DNA from: ChocPot-Mid sp043804925
GTDB taxonomy: Bacteria; Bacteroidota; Ignavibacteria; Kapaibacteriales; UBA2268
Assembly (NCBI GenBank): GCA_043804925.1
Contig: JAZDIP010000106.1
Location: 1 to 64,000 of the forward strand
Length of the DNA stretch: 64,000 bases
Direction of reading: 5' to 3'
Of this stretch, positions 36,688 to 47,000 are shown in pieces. Both the position numbers and the translations under genes were made by a program. The number at the start of each line of letters is the position of its first letter. Position 1 is the first letter of the stretch. The notes beneath the pieces were generated by a model. That model ran no database searches. It had not been told where the DNA came from and was given only the letters and a program-made list of their open reading frames with translations.

Positions 36688-37716
36688 TTAACAATTACCC
36701 AGCATCTTCTCTACTTCTTCAATAACCATTGCCTTTGCTTCTTCCATTGGCATATTAAACAGTCTGGCACCTGCCGCATGCTGGTGACCTCCGCCATTAA
36801 ATTTGACAGCTACATCTCTTATATTGATATCTCCTTTTGAACGGAAGGATATACGGATTTCCTCACTTTCGAGCATTTGTGAAAACAAAATACCAACTTG
36901 GGTACCCTGAATAGTTAATGATTGTTCCACAATATCTTCAACATCTTCGTTAGATGCACCTGCTCTGTTAAAATGCTCTTTTGTCAAAGTCATAACACAC
37001 AATTTACCATCAAGTAACATTTCAAGCCCGGCAAATGCTTCACCTAATAGTTTTATTACTCTTGGCGGACGAGTGCTGTAAATCTTTTCGAAAAGCATTA
37101 CCGGGTCGGCTCCGCAATCAATCAAATCGGCAATTATACGATGAATATTTCCATCCGTTCTCGGAAATCTGAATGTCCCGGTATCTGTCATTATTGCCGA
37201 ATACAAACATTCGGAAATCGTTTTATCTAATTGAAATTCATTATTGGATTTTATAAGATAATATACAAGTTCACCGGCAGAAGTAGCGTTATCATCAACC
37301 AAATAAATATCTGCAAATTCTTTGGGATTAATATGATGGTCAATAACAATCTTCCTGGCTTTTGATTTCTTAATAATCTCAGCCGGGCTTTTAGTTCTGT
37401 CAATATCATTCAAATCAATAACAAAAATTGCATCAGATGCTAAAATATAATCTTCTGATAAATTCTGATTATTATCAAATGTTTGAATATTATCCGCATT
37501 AGATAGAAACTGAAAATTATATGGTACAGAACTATGAATAATAATCCGGCATTCTTTGCCAAGCGAACAAAGATAGTGATAAAATGCCAGGGTAGAACCA
37601 ATTGCATCGCCGTCAGGATTTACATGTGTCGTTATTGTTATTCGTTTCGCTTCATCAACAACATGGTGAATTTGCTCGAATAATTTCTTTGTATTTTCAG
37701 TAATATTTACACTCAT
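36688..37716 (-). CDS. nrnA: DHH/DHHA1 phosphoesterase, NrnA-type oligoribonuclease / pAp phosphatase
   Basis: 342 residues, the usual size. Metal-binding motifs of the DHH family: THVNPDGDAIGS (His31, Asp35, Asp37), VIDLND near 99-104, IDHHINP with DHH at 126-128, and the DHHA1 signature GGGHQHAAGAR near the C-terminus. It degrades nanoRNA to mononucleotides and dephosphorylates pAp in the cytosol. The final codons (LGNC, stop) lie inside an AACAATT-type spacer repeat. A candidate -7 promoter element is at 37754-37761. Confidence 0.93.
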   Translation of the reverse strand: MSVNITENTKKLFEQIHHVVDEAKRITITTHVNPDGDAIGSTLAFYHYLCSLGKECRIIIHSSVPYNFQFLSNADNIQTFDNNQNLSEDYILASDAIFVIDLNDIDRTKSPAEIIKKSKARKIVIDHHINPKEFADIYLVDDNATSAGELVYYLIKSNNEFQLDKTISECLYSAIMTDTGTFRFPRTDGNIHRIIADLIDCGADPVMLFEKIYSTRPPRVIKLLGEAFAGLEMLLDGKLCVMTLTKEHFNRAGASNEDVEDIVEQSLTIQGTQVGILFSQMLESEEIRISFRSKGDINIRDVAVKFNGGGHQHAAGARLFNMPMEEAKAMVIEEVEKMLGNC

Positions 37717-37753
37717 TGTATTTCAAATTTAATTTTCACAAAACAATAAACTA

Positions 37754-37761
37754 CAAATATA
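37754..37761 (-). promoter_or_regulatory. Candidate Bacteroidota -7 element for nrnA
   Basis: On the minus strand TATATTTG fits TAnnTTTG. A start site about 7 bases on would give a leader near 30 nt to the nrnA ATG. The -33 element is not clear. Confidence 0.35.
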
Positions 37762-37942
37762 CCTATTATTTTCTATCTGATTAGTGCTGGAAATAAAAGG
37801 TTTAAAGCTGAGGTTTTTAATTATTTGTATTTTTTTTAATACTTTAGATTGGTTATTCGATAGTTGTCAGCCAAGTCCTTTATACTTTAAAATTTTATTC
37901 TTAATTTTGTAGAAAGATAAGTGATATTTATTTTCTGATAGT

Positions 37943-38743
37943 ATGTATCGAATTTTAATTTTTATATATTTATTAATTCTCAACTTTTTAATAAGTTGTG
38001 AAAACAACAGCGAACCGATTGATGATTCGGAAAATAAGTTTTTCCCCCTCAAAATTGGCAACTATTGGATATACAACAGCTATGAAAAAGACTTTAATAA
38101 TAATATAATCAGTTCCACTCAAACTGAAGATTCTGTTGTAATAGAATTTTCCGAAAATATCCTTGGTGAGATTGCTTTCTACTTTGTCAAATACAGGAAC
38201 GGAAAAGTCAACGACACATTGATTTTTGCATACAGCGGGCAGAATATTTACCGGTTATTCGATTCAAACTCGATACCAATACCAAATATGATTCGTACAT
38301 GGTTTCCGGTAATAAATTTTCAAACCGCTAAAAACATAACATACAATGTCTATAAAAAACTGATAAATAATTACCTCTATTTTGAAGATAATATAGTATA
38401 TACAGCTAACTACTGGCATACAATCAACGGAGAATACACTTATAATGATTCTATTGATTTTGAAAACAGCAAGCTGGCTACTAAGAAATTCTCAAACAAA
38501 TATGACAGTAAGCTGGAATACAAAAAAGTCAGGAAACTAACTGAAACCAGCTATGACACTCTTTTGGTTAACCGGCTGATGAAGTATTACGACAAATACC
38601 AGTTGGTTGAAGGAATAGGATTATTCAAATTACAAAGAGATTCCTATACTATCAACACAATGACCGAACCCTCATCAACATTCGAAAAAGTTGAATATGT
38701 CAAAGGATTTGAGAGTTTGCTTAAAAGATATAAGTTGAAATAA
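37943..38743 (+). CDS. Lipoprotein of unknown function
   Basis: 266 residues. Lipoprotein signal ILIFIYLLILNFLISC with lipobox cysteine near residue 19. The mature start FFPLKIGNYWIYNSYEKD resembles IIPLDVGNTWNYKVKND of the lipoprotein at 52221-52835, as does the later VEGIGLFKLQ / KGVGLVSGI motif: both belong to a Bacteroidota lipoprotein type with a 'PLxxGNxWxY' head. Convergent with the DUF3160 gene. Function unknown. Confidence 0.7.
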   Translation: MYRILIFIYLLILNFLISCENNSEPIDDSENKFFPLKIGNYWIYNSYEKDFNNNIISSTQTEDSVVIEFSENILGEIAFYFVKYRNGKVNDTLIFAYSGQNIYRLFDSNSIPIPNMIRTWFPVINFQTAKNITYNVYKKLINNYLYFEDNIVYTANYWHTINGEYTYNDSIDFENSKLATKKFSNKYDSKLEYKKVRKLTETSYDTLLVNRLMKYYDKYQLVEGIGLFKLQRDSYTINTMTEPSSTFEKVEYVKGFESLLKRYKLK

Positions 38744-38759
38744 AATAATTTGCATCCAA

Positions 38760-41294
38760 TTATTTTCTTTGCAAAACCACCTTTGTGGTTTCCGTTCTGT
38801 TGCCTATTTGTATTTGACATACATATAAACCGGAACTGACTAATTGTGATTTTTCGTCAATACCTTCCCATTTTATTGTGAAATTACCTGACTGAACCGG
38901 ATTTTCAATAATAGTCTTGATTATAGTCCCTTCAGTATTATATATTGATGCTTTTAAGATTTCTCCTGTCAAATTTGCCGGAATATTGAAACTGATATAT
39001 ACAATTTCCGAAAAAGGATTAGGATATGCAGATAATTTTACTGTTTCCCGATATTTTTGTTCTTTTACGGAAACTACTTCAACCGGAAGAGACATAGGAT
39101 TATCATTTCTCGGATTCCCGTTTTTATCAGCTAAATATAAATCAACAAATTCAGGTCTGAAAGATTGATTCCCTTTAATGACTTCATTATTATAAAAACT
39201 TATCCACTCGTAATCATTCATTCTTTTAAAATCGTTTGTTGTATATTCATGAAAACTCATAACCGGTCCTACGAAAGCTGTTGCATGACCTTCGTAATTT
39301 TCAGCTATGAAAACACCGAGGTCAACTAATCCTGTAGCAACATGTTTTACCCAACCTACTTGATTACCTCCTGCATCAAAAGGTGATGTATGTATATCCG
39401 CTATCAAATTCCAATACATTTTTTGAACGTCCGGTATTAACCTTTCACCAATATATAATTGCCCAATCCATCCTCTTGGAAAAACAGCCCCACAGCCACC
39501 ACCCCAATCAAATGCTCCACAAAGAAAATTTAAATCATTTTCATCGAGTTTAATATTTCCGGCTTCTTTTGAAGCTATTGTGTATAACTTTTCTGATATG
39601 GAATCAAGGTTATTTAAATATTTGTCAATGTAGAAATCATTAAATTTCGAACAAATTTCCTTTGATTTCTTTGCTAAATTTGACATTGCTTTATAAAAGT
39701 CGGGTATTGGTTCTATATAAACATAAGGATATGCACAACTTGGTCCACCTGTATAAGATTGTTTCCCATATAATATATTATCATGCCGTAATTGTGCCCA
39801 TGAAGATAGCTGGGTATTCATTTTTTCCTGCCACCATGCTGCTGTTTGCATAAATCCGGGAAGAGTTTTTCTTGTTGCGTCATCCGGTGCATTTAAAGTT
39901 CTTATAACTTTCAACCACGAATTATAAATTGAATTATCCCAGTAGGATTCATCGTAAGAATCAAACAGCAGTCTTAATGCCGCAAGTTGTTTCTGGTAAG
40001 AATATCTTTCTAATTCAGTTTGTAGAAATTCCAAAGAAGAATTGTTTCCGAGTGAAAATAATACATCATTAACAGACGGCAGCATTCGTTTGATTTTTTG
40101 TCCATCAACAACAATTTTGTCATAAACAAGATTACCGCAAATATACGAATCCGCTAAAAATCTTTGCCCTAAAAGTAAAAATGCAGAAGCAGGTTTAATT
40201 TGCTCTTTGCTGAATGGGGACATTAATATTTGTGATAAAATCCTTTGCTCTGCATATTCCTTGGTTGATAATAAATTTTGAAATTCATGTACTTTATCAA
40301 GATTTTTGAATTCATTTATATCACTTATATTCATTTCTTGCAACAGTTCTGTTAAATGTTCCAATTGAACATTATCAGATATTCCTACCATTGATTCTAT
40401 AATATCATCAACTGAATTAAAATTTTCGAGCTGTTCTGAATCATTAATAAGTTTATGTAATAAAAATGCATCAATTATTTGTCTTTGAATATCTTCTTCT
40501 GTTTGCTTTGGTTCATTATCACTTTCTAAAGGTGGAATAAGATAAAACTCAGTTCTTCCCAACCACATCATACATTTAAAATATCCCATCAATCCATCTG
40601 ATAAAGTATAGTGACCTCTGACAGTAAATTGGCTGAAATCAATTTTTCTCGATGTACTTGAAAATAAAGGATAAGTTTGAAATTGCTCCGAATTTATCAT
40701 ACCAATAATTTTGTTTATTTCATTTTGATTTTCAGAAAATTTTGGCGAAGACGAACCGGACAAACAAGCTTTTGCAACTGTTAAGTAGATATCTATATCA
40801 TTAACGTTTTGTTCCAATCCCGGTATCTTTTCCAAACTATTTTGCATTCTGCCTAATAATTTGGATAGATTTGAAATTAAAATTTCCTCCTCTATTGTCC
40901 TCAAAATTGCATCGTATGAAATATGAAAAGCATCAAGTATAAAATCCGTCGTTATCATAACAGGCAAATCTTTATTGTAGATATCTCCTAATGCTCTCCA
41001 AAAAGTATAATAGGAATTTCTTTCTGTTACCATAAACCCATGCTTATCAATTAGTTCGGCTTCGTATGAAGTTAAGCCGTATGCTTTTTTTATATTATCT
41101 AAATATAAAATGGAGTCTTGAGTTGGGGACACAAGTCCTTTGTACATACCGACAGGATGCTCATTGAAAAGCTGATTAATATTATAATTGGGATTATTTT
41201 CGATAAATTCCCAGTATTTATCTACTTTTGTTTGAGATAAAGCAGTAAATGAAATCGCACAAATCAGCGCCAAAATTTGTAATATTTTTTTCAT
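38760..41294 (-). CDS. DUF3160 secreted protein with C-terminal T9SS/FlgD-like sorting domain
   Basis: 844 residues from ATG 41294, chosen because AAAAAGGTG precedes it and the signal peptide MKKILQILALICAISFTALS starts there; a longer frame to 41420 adds 42 residues. DUF3160 runs from about residue 60 to 700 (VMITTDFILDAFHISYDAIL, GASRAYPYVYIEP-like GPSCAYPYVYIEPIPDFY, FAWG-like GAFDWGGGCGAVFPRGW, HTSPFDAGG). The C-terminal 85 residues (SAYPNPFSEIVYISF ... GLYVCQIQIGNR) are the sorting domain. DUF3160 proteins are large exported helical proteins without known activity. Confidence 0.85.
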   Translation of the reverse strand: MKKILQILALICAISFTALSQTKVDKYWEFIENNPNYNINQLFNEHPVGMYKGLVSPTQDSILYLDNIKKAYGLTSYEAELIDKHGFMVTERNSYYTFWRALGDIYNKDLPVMITTDFILDAFHISYDAILRTIEEEILISNLSKLLGRMQNSLEKIPGLEQNVNDIDIYLTVAKACLSGSSSPKFSENQNEINKIIGMINSEQFQTYPLFSSTSRKIDFSQFTVRGHYTLSDGLMGYFKCMMWLGRTEFYLIPPLESDNEPKQTEEDIQRQIIDAFLLHKLINDSEQLENFNSVDDIIESMVGISDNVQLEHLTELLQEMNISDINEFKNLDKVHEFQNLLSTKEYAEQRILSQILMSPFSKEQIKPASAFLLLGQRFLADSYICGNLVYDKIVVDGQKIKRMLPSVNDVLFSLGNNSSLEFLQTELERYSYQKQLAALRLLFDSYDESYWDNSIYNSWLKVIRTLNAPDDATRKTLPGFMQTAAWWQEKMNTQLSSWAQLRHDNILYGKQSYTGGPSCAYPYVYIEPIPDFYKAMSNLAKKSKEICSKFNDFYIDKYLNNLDSISEKLYTIASKEAGNIKLDENDLNFLCGAFDWGGGCGAVFPRGWIGQLYIGERLIPDVQKMYWNLIADIHTSPFDAGGNQVGWVKHVATGLVDLGVFIAENYEGHATAFVGPVMSFHEYTTNDFKRMNDYEWISFYNNEVIKGNQSFRPEFVDLYLADKNGNPRNDNPMSLPVEVVSVKEQKYRETVKLSAYPNPFSEIVYISFNIPANLTGEILKASIYNTEGTIIKTIIENPVQSGNFTIKWEGIDEKSQLVSSGLYVCQIQIGNRTETTKVVLQRK

Positions 41295-41421
41295 AACAAC
41301 ACCTTTTTTAAGAATTGCAACAATCTTTATTATAAGACACAAAAAATACCGAAATGTTACACTTTTTTTTGAAAATAAATAAAATAAATTTTCTTTCATC
41401 CAAAAAAACCTCATTTTCATT

Positions 41422-41458
41422 AAAAAAAGGACTGCCTCATTATGAGACAGCCCTTTTC
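41422..41458 (-). terminator. Terminator of the redox operon
   Basis: AAAAGGACTGCCTCAT and ATGAGACAGCCCTTTT pair around a T with two single-base mismatches. On the minus strand the stem ends in a T-run (CCTTTTTTT), 40 bp after the stop codon of the GltB-like gene. Confidence 0.85.
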
Positions 41459-41459
41459 T

Positions 41460-41498
41460 GAACTTTCTACTTTATAAACTTTATAAACTTTCTACTGG
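41460..41498. repeat. AACTTT short tandem repeat next to a stop codon
   Basis: AACTTTCTACTTTATAAACT, then TTATAAACTTTCTAC: degenerate 11-bp units ending at the stop codon of the GltB-like gene. Same family as 14419-14469. Confidence 0.7.
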
Positions 41499-43088
41499 CT
41501 AATAATTCTTGAACATCTCCTCAACTTTTTCACTTTCATATTCAGTTATGAATTGAATTCCGCTTCTGTCTGCCGCATCTCTTGTCAGAGCCGCAATGTC
41601 ATTTCTTGATATGTATTCAAGATTGAACTTCCTTGCACCTGTCATAAGCTGACGCAATCCCTGAGCCAATCTCTCGTAATAAGTATAAAGACCTATTGCA
41701 CCTGTCGGAATTTTTTCGAATTCCTTATCGCCTAATTCCTTGCGTAAGTCTTTAGATGTAACGAATACTTCATCAATAGTATTACCAAATCTTTCGACAT
41801 AAACAGGTAGTTGATTGTCTTCGATTGTTCTTCCGATTGTTTTGCCGACCATAGCGGCGGCAATTGGAGAACGAGCCATACCAATCATCTTGACATAAGG
41901 AGCTCCGATAGCCAAGCCCTTGAATATCTGGTCTTCGAATGTGAAACCACCTGCAAAAATCAGCGGTGGAACATATTTACCTTCATTTTCCAATCGTTTG
42001 GCGTAATTGTAAGCCATTGAATGTAACTCAACAGGAGGAACTCCCCACTCGTTCATCATTCTCCATGGACTCATACCTGTTCCGCCACCTGCTCCGTCAA
42101 TTGTCAGATAATCAATTTTATATTTAGATGCATAAATGATTGCCCTTGCCATATCGGAAGGAACATAAGCACCTGTTTTCAGTGTAACATATTTTGCCCC
42201 TGCTTTCCTCAACTCATCAACTCTTTGAGCAAAGCCCTCTTCGGTAACCATCCCGATTCTCGAATGTCTTTCAAATTCTTTGAATGCACCATGCTCATAA
42301 GCTTTGATGATATGAGGGTCGGTTGGGTTTGGCAGAACAATATATCCACGTTCGAAAAGTTTTTGGGCTTTTTTCAGGTCGGTGATTTTTACTTCACCGC
42401 CTATGTTCTTTGCACCTTGTCCCCATTTCAACTCGCAAACCTCTACACCAAGCTTGTCAATGGCATATTCCTGAACACCTAATCTGGTATCTTCCACATT
42501 TGCCTGTACAATGATTGCACCGTATCCGTCCCTCTGATAATCCTGATAAAGTTTAACTCTTCTTTTCAAATCTACTGTATCAACAATTTTGCCGTTCTCG
42601 ATTGCAGCTTCCATATCCATAGCACCGACATTTTCACCAATCGTAAGACCGGTACCTGCCAAAGCAGAACCAATGGCAAGACCTTCCCAATTATTTTTAG
42701 CCACATTTGTTGAACCGATACCTGGAATAATCCACGGCAATTTAAATTTTAGCCCTTTGTCATGTCCTAATCTAACCTCTAAATTGACATTAGGAAATAA
42801 TGCTTTGTCGCTGTCGGGTTCAATACCCTGAGCACCTTCGACACCACCCATGATGTTGAAATCGGAATAATCAACAGGATATTTTTTCTCTGATGCAGCT
42901 GTTATCACTCCGAATGGTTGCGGATAAATTACCTCATGTCCCCTGTAAGCGGACTTACCAATTTCGCACATACCAACACAACCGTCAACACATGTAACGC
43001 ACATACCGGAGGCAGGATTAATAGAATCTTCGGTACGATTCTTCGTCAGTGTTGCGGCTGATGAATTAACTCTTGAAAACATATTCAC
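41499..43088 (-). CDS. FMN-binding glutamate-synthase-like (GltB central domain) protein
   Basis: 529 residues. A four-cysteine cluster at the N-terminus (Cys30, Cys33, Cys37, Cys41 in GMCVTCVDGCVGMCEIG) suggests a 4Fe-4S site. The rest is the glutamate-synthase FMN barrel: KLPWIIPGIGSTNVAKN, YLTIDGAGGGTGMSPW, PPLIFAGGFTFEDQIFKGLA. It has no glutaminase domain, no GXGXG domain, and lacks the CxxxxCPVG 3Fe-4S loop of true GltB. A GTG start is used: GGAG lies 7 bases before it. It is the last gene of a four-gene redox operon with NuoE, NuoF-GltD and NuoG-like proteins. Confidence 0.85.
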   Translation of the reverse strand: MNMFSRVNSSAATLTKNRTEDSINPASGMCVTCVDGCVGMCEIGKSAYRGHEVIYPQPFGVITAASEKKYPVDYSDFNIMGGVEGAQGIEPDSDKALFPNVNLEVRLGHDKGLKFKLPWIIPGIGSTNVAKNNWEGLAIGSALAGTGLTIGENVGAMDMEAAIENGKIVDTVDLKRRVKLYQDYQRDGYGAIIVQANVEDTRLGVQEYAIDKLGVEVCELKWGQGAKNIGGEVKITDLKKAQKLFERGYIVLPNPTDPHIIKAYEHGAFKEFERHSRIGMVTEEGFAQRVDELRKAGAKYVTLKTGAYVPSDMARAIIYASKYKIDYLTIDGAGGGTGMSPWRMMNEWGVPPVELHSMAYNYAKRLENEGKYVPPLIFAGGFTFEDQIFKGLAIGAPYVKMIGMARSPIAAAMVGKTIGRTIEDNQLPVYVERFGNTIDEVFVTSKDLRKELGDKEFEKIPTGAIGLYTYYERLAQGLRQLMTGARKFNLEYISRNDIAALTRDAADRSGIQFITEYESEKVEEMFKNY

Positions 43089-43156
43089 GTAAAATCTCCT
43101 TATATTATTATTAAATTTAATTTATATTTTTCATTTTATCCCTTCTCCCTTCTCCG

Positions 43157-43181
43157 GTCATCCTGAGCTTGTCGAAGGATG
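43157..43181. repeat. Dispersed CATCCTGAGCTTGTCGAAGGATG element
   Basis: GTCATCCTGAGCTTGTCGAA then GGATG in the spacer after the NuoG-like gene, with 6-bp CATCCT/AGGATG arms. It is followed directly by a TTAACAA short tandem repeat reaching the stop codon at 43199. Confidence 0.8.
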
Positions 43182-43198
43182 TCATTAACAATTAACAA

Positions 43199-43876
43199 TT
43201 ACCTATCCACAATCTCACAAGCAACACATGGGTCCATGTAGCACATTAAATCATGAAACTGGTCTTTATCAACACATGGAGCGCTAATATTTACACAGCC
43301 GTTACATATAGCATTATCTTTGTCTGTATATGTACAACGCAACTGGCATGCAGGACAAATATAAATACACCCTCCACAAAGCCGGCATACTTCGGATTTA
43401 ATATCGAATGGAGTACCGATACTTCGGTTCTCACCTCGTCCCCTGAATCCGATTGCCTTTGCCATCATTTGCTCCTCGCACATCCTTACACAAAGACCGC
43501 AAAGAATGCAATCTTCCCATTCCTGTTTGAATCTTTGCCGGTGTACATCAAACTTTGATGCCAAATCCTGAATGGTTTTAGATTGAGGACATGTTGCCAG
43601 AAGCAATTCCAAAATCATCTTTCTTGCTTTCATTACCCTTTCGGAACCTGTACGAACTTTTAAGCCCTCCTGTGCAGGATAAGTACAAGAAGTTACTAAC
43701 TTGGCATTAGCACCCTCACCAATTTCAACGACACAGAGCCGGCAGGCACCATAAGGGCTAAGCCCTTCCATGTGGCATAATGTAGGTATGGGAAATCCTA
43801 AAAACTGTGCCGCTTCCAGCAGAGTTGTACCTTCATCTACTTGTAATTGGATACCATTTATAATAATGTTAATCAT
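43199..43876 (-). CDS. NuoG/HoxU-like iron-sulfur subunit
   Basis: 225 residues. N-terminal plant-type 2Fe-2S domain (Cys34, Cys45, Cys48, Cys64: LCHMEGLSPYGACRLCVVEI), then a region with CPQSK, then two ferredoxin-like 4Fe-4S motifs (CILCGLCVRMCEE; CRLCGGCIYICPACQLRC) and a cysteine-rich tail (CNGC, CYMDPCVACEI). It corresponds to the N-terminal electron-wire part of NuoG, HoxU or HydA without any catalytic H-cluster. It would carry electrons between the NADH module and the GltB/GltD modules. SD GAGGT before the ATG. Confidence 0.88.
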   Translation of the reverse strand: MINIIINGIQLQVDEGTTLLEAAQFLGFPIPTLCHMEGLSPYGACRLCVVEIGEGANAKLVTSCTYPAQEGLKVRTGSERVMKARKMILELLLATCPQSKTIQDLASKFDVHRQRFKQEWEDCILCGLCVRMCEEQMMAKAIGFRGRGENRSIGTPFDIKSEVCRLCGGCIYICPACQLRCTYTDKDNAICNGCVNISAPCVDKDQFHDLMCYMDPCVACEIVDR

Positions 43877-43960
43877 AAACTACCTCGCTTTCAAACAATA
43901 TTTGTCTAATAAATGAGTTACCCTGATGGGTTGCTTGACACTGAACCCCCTGAAATCCAT

Positions 43961-44020
43961 CATCCTGAGACTGTCGAAGGATTTCATTAACCATTAACCA
44001 TTGACAATTAACCATTAACG
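43961..44020. repeat. Dispersed element plus TTAACCA short repeat overlapping a stop codon
   Basis: CATCCTGAGACTGTCGAAGG at 43961-43980 is a diverged copy of the 25-bp element. After it, TTAACCATTAACCATTGACA-type units run to about 44020 and include the stop codon (44008) and last codons (VVNG) of the NuoF-GltD fusion gene. Confidence 0.75.
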
Positions 44021-47000
44021 ACCGCTCCTTCCTTTTCAGAAAATTCAATCTCAATTTCTTTTACTCTTTCCTGTAATTTATAGGTAAAATCCAAGTCGCA
44101 TCTCAAACAACGCAGTGCCTCTTTCTTTGCATCGGCTTCGGTCAATGTTGTTTCAACCTCATCCAGAGTAGTGATACGTTGCTTAACAGGTATAACCGGC
44201 AGTTTGATTCTTTGTGCCTCCAAATCCGTTTCCTCTCCGGTTTCAATAGGAGGAATATAATCCTTAGGGAATTGCTTTGGAACGGGTTGATTCAAATCCT
44301 GTCCGTTGATATACCTGTCAATCATAATCGCAACTCTTTTACCTGCCGCAATTGCATCAACGACTGTGTTAGGTCCTGTTACGACATCGCCACCGGCAAA
44401 GACACCCATCCTGTTTGTTGTTAAGGTATCTTCATTTACAACAAGACTACCCCATTTATTTGTTTCAATTCCCATATATGAAATATATCCGACATCAGGA
44501 GTATCCCCAATTGTAATTATCAAAGTATCGAATTGAAATACTTCTTCGGAATCCGGAACCGGTACAGGTGTTCTTCTACCGCTTTCGTCAACTTCACCTA
44601 ATTTATTTCTGATAAATTCCACACCTGCTATTTTCCCCTTTTCCGACTTAATGCTTAAAGGAGTCATTAATGTTTCGAGCCGGACACCTTCTTCTATTGC
44701 GGCATCAACTTCATGAGATAAGGCAGGCATTTCCTGACGTGTCCGCCGGTAAAGAACCGTAACACTTTCTACACCCTTCTGGCGAAGCGACACTCTCGCC
44801 GCATCAATAGCAGAGTCGCCGCCACCGATAACACCAACTTTACCCTTGGCTAAATTTTTACCTTCCAGATTAAATGATTTCAAAAACTGAATTGCAGGGT
44901 ATACGCCTTCGAGTTCTTCACCTTCGATATTTAAAAGTTTGCTCTTATGTGCCCCCATTGCTAAAAATACTGCTTTGTAACCGCTATTTAACAAATAATC
45001 TATTGTTATATCCCTGCCTAATGCAGTATTGCAAACCAACTCGATATTGTCGTCAATTAAGCAATCTATTTCTTTTCTTATTACGTCTCTTGGTAATCTG
45101 TAAGCAGGGATACCGCTAATTAACATACCTCCCGCTTCAGAATCCTTTTCAAATACAGTAACTTTATATCCTTGCAGGGACAATTTATGAGCGGCTGTTA
45201 AACCGGCGGGTCCGGAACCAATAATTGCAATTTGCGATTTTCTGTTGCTATTAGTGCCGTTTCTCTTTGGCTTATATATTGCCGGGTCAATTCTATCCGT
45301 AATAAATCGTTTTAATGCACGAATTGCTATTGGCTGACCTGTGTAGTCACCTGCTCGGCACATTTTTTCACAAGGATGGTTGCATACTCTTGCACAAACC
45401 GAAGGGAATGGATTTGCTTCACGGATTGTAAGATATGCTTGTTCGTACTCCCCTCTGGCAATATGTGCAATGTACTTCCATGCTTCGGTTCCTATCGGAC
45501 AGGTTGCATGGCACGGTGCGCCAACAAGCTCTTTACATACTCCCGCCTTGCAACGTTTATTTTTAATATGGTCAATATATTCATGTCTGAAGTATTTCAA
45601 AGTTGATAGAACCGGATTAGCCGCAGTTTGTCCAAGACCGCACATTGTAGTGTCTTTCACAACATAAGCGAGGTCTTCAAGCAATTGGAGTTTTTCCATG
45701 CTCCCGTGACCTTTTGTAATGTCATCGAGCAATTCCCACATACGTTGAGTTCCCTTACGGCATGTAAAGCATTTTCCACAGGATTCATCCTTGAGAAAAT
45801 TCATAAAGAATTTTGCTACATCAACCATACATGTCCGTTCATCCATAACAATCATACCACCGGAACCCATCATTGAACCGGCTTCAGCAAGAGAATCATA
45901 ATCAATGGGTATATTGAATTTGCTCACCGGAATGCAACCGCCTGATGGACCGCCTGTTTGAACGGCTTTGATTTTGGTGTCAGCAGATGAACCTCCTCCA
46001 ATATCATAAACAATCTCTTTTATTGTTATTCCCATTGGAACTTCAACAAGTCCGGTATTCTTGATTTTTCCTACCAGACTAAATATTTTTGTGCCGGTAC
46101 TCTTTTCTGTTCCGACTTTAGCATATTCACTTCCACCTTTTAATATAATAGAAGGTATATTTGCCCATGTTTCTACATTGTTGATAGCTGTAGGTTTTCC
46201 AAATATTCCCTTTTCAACAGGGAATGGGGGTCTTTGTCGGGGTTCACCCATGTGACCTTCAACCGATTTCATTAATGCAGTTTCTTCACCGCAAACAAAT
46301 GCACCGGCTCCACGGACAATGCGGATATTAAAAGAAAATTTCGTTCCTAATATTTTTTTACCTAACAATCCTAAATCTTCTGCTTGCCTTAGAGCAATGA
46401 TTAAGTGTTTTATCGCAAGAGGATATTCATCTCTAACATAAACAATACCTTCAGTTGCACCTGTAGCATAAGCACCAATAATCATTCCCTCGATAATACT
46501 ATGTGGATTTCCTTCAAGAACGCTTCTATCCATATAAGCCCCGGGGTCTCCTTCATCGGCGTTACAAACAAGATATTTTCCCTTTTTGTTTGGTTGTTTT
46601 GCTAATAATTCCCATTTTTTCCCTGTTGGGAATCCAGCTCCACCTCTACCTCGAATTTTGGATTCTTGAACTTCTTTAATTACATCAGCAGGTTTCATTT
46701 TAGTTAAAACATTTGCTAAAGCCAAATAACCTGAATTTGCAAAATAGTCATAAATCCTGATAGGGTCTATTCTTTCATTTTTACTAAGAATATCACGTCT
46801 TTGATTTTTAAAGAAAGGTATCTCGTCTTGTCTATGGAATACTTCATCAGTTTTCGGGTCTCTGTATAGTAGAGATTCTTCATAGTAATTTCCAATAACA
46901 GCATCAATAATTTTTGATACATTGTCGGTAGTAACTTTGTGATAAAAAGCACCTTGTGGTCTTGTTAAAATAAACGGACCCATTTCACAAAAGCCATGGC

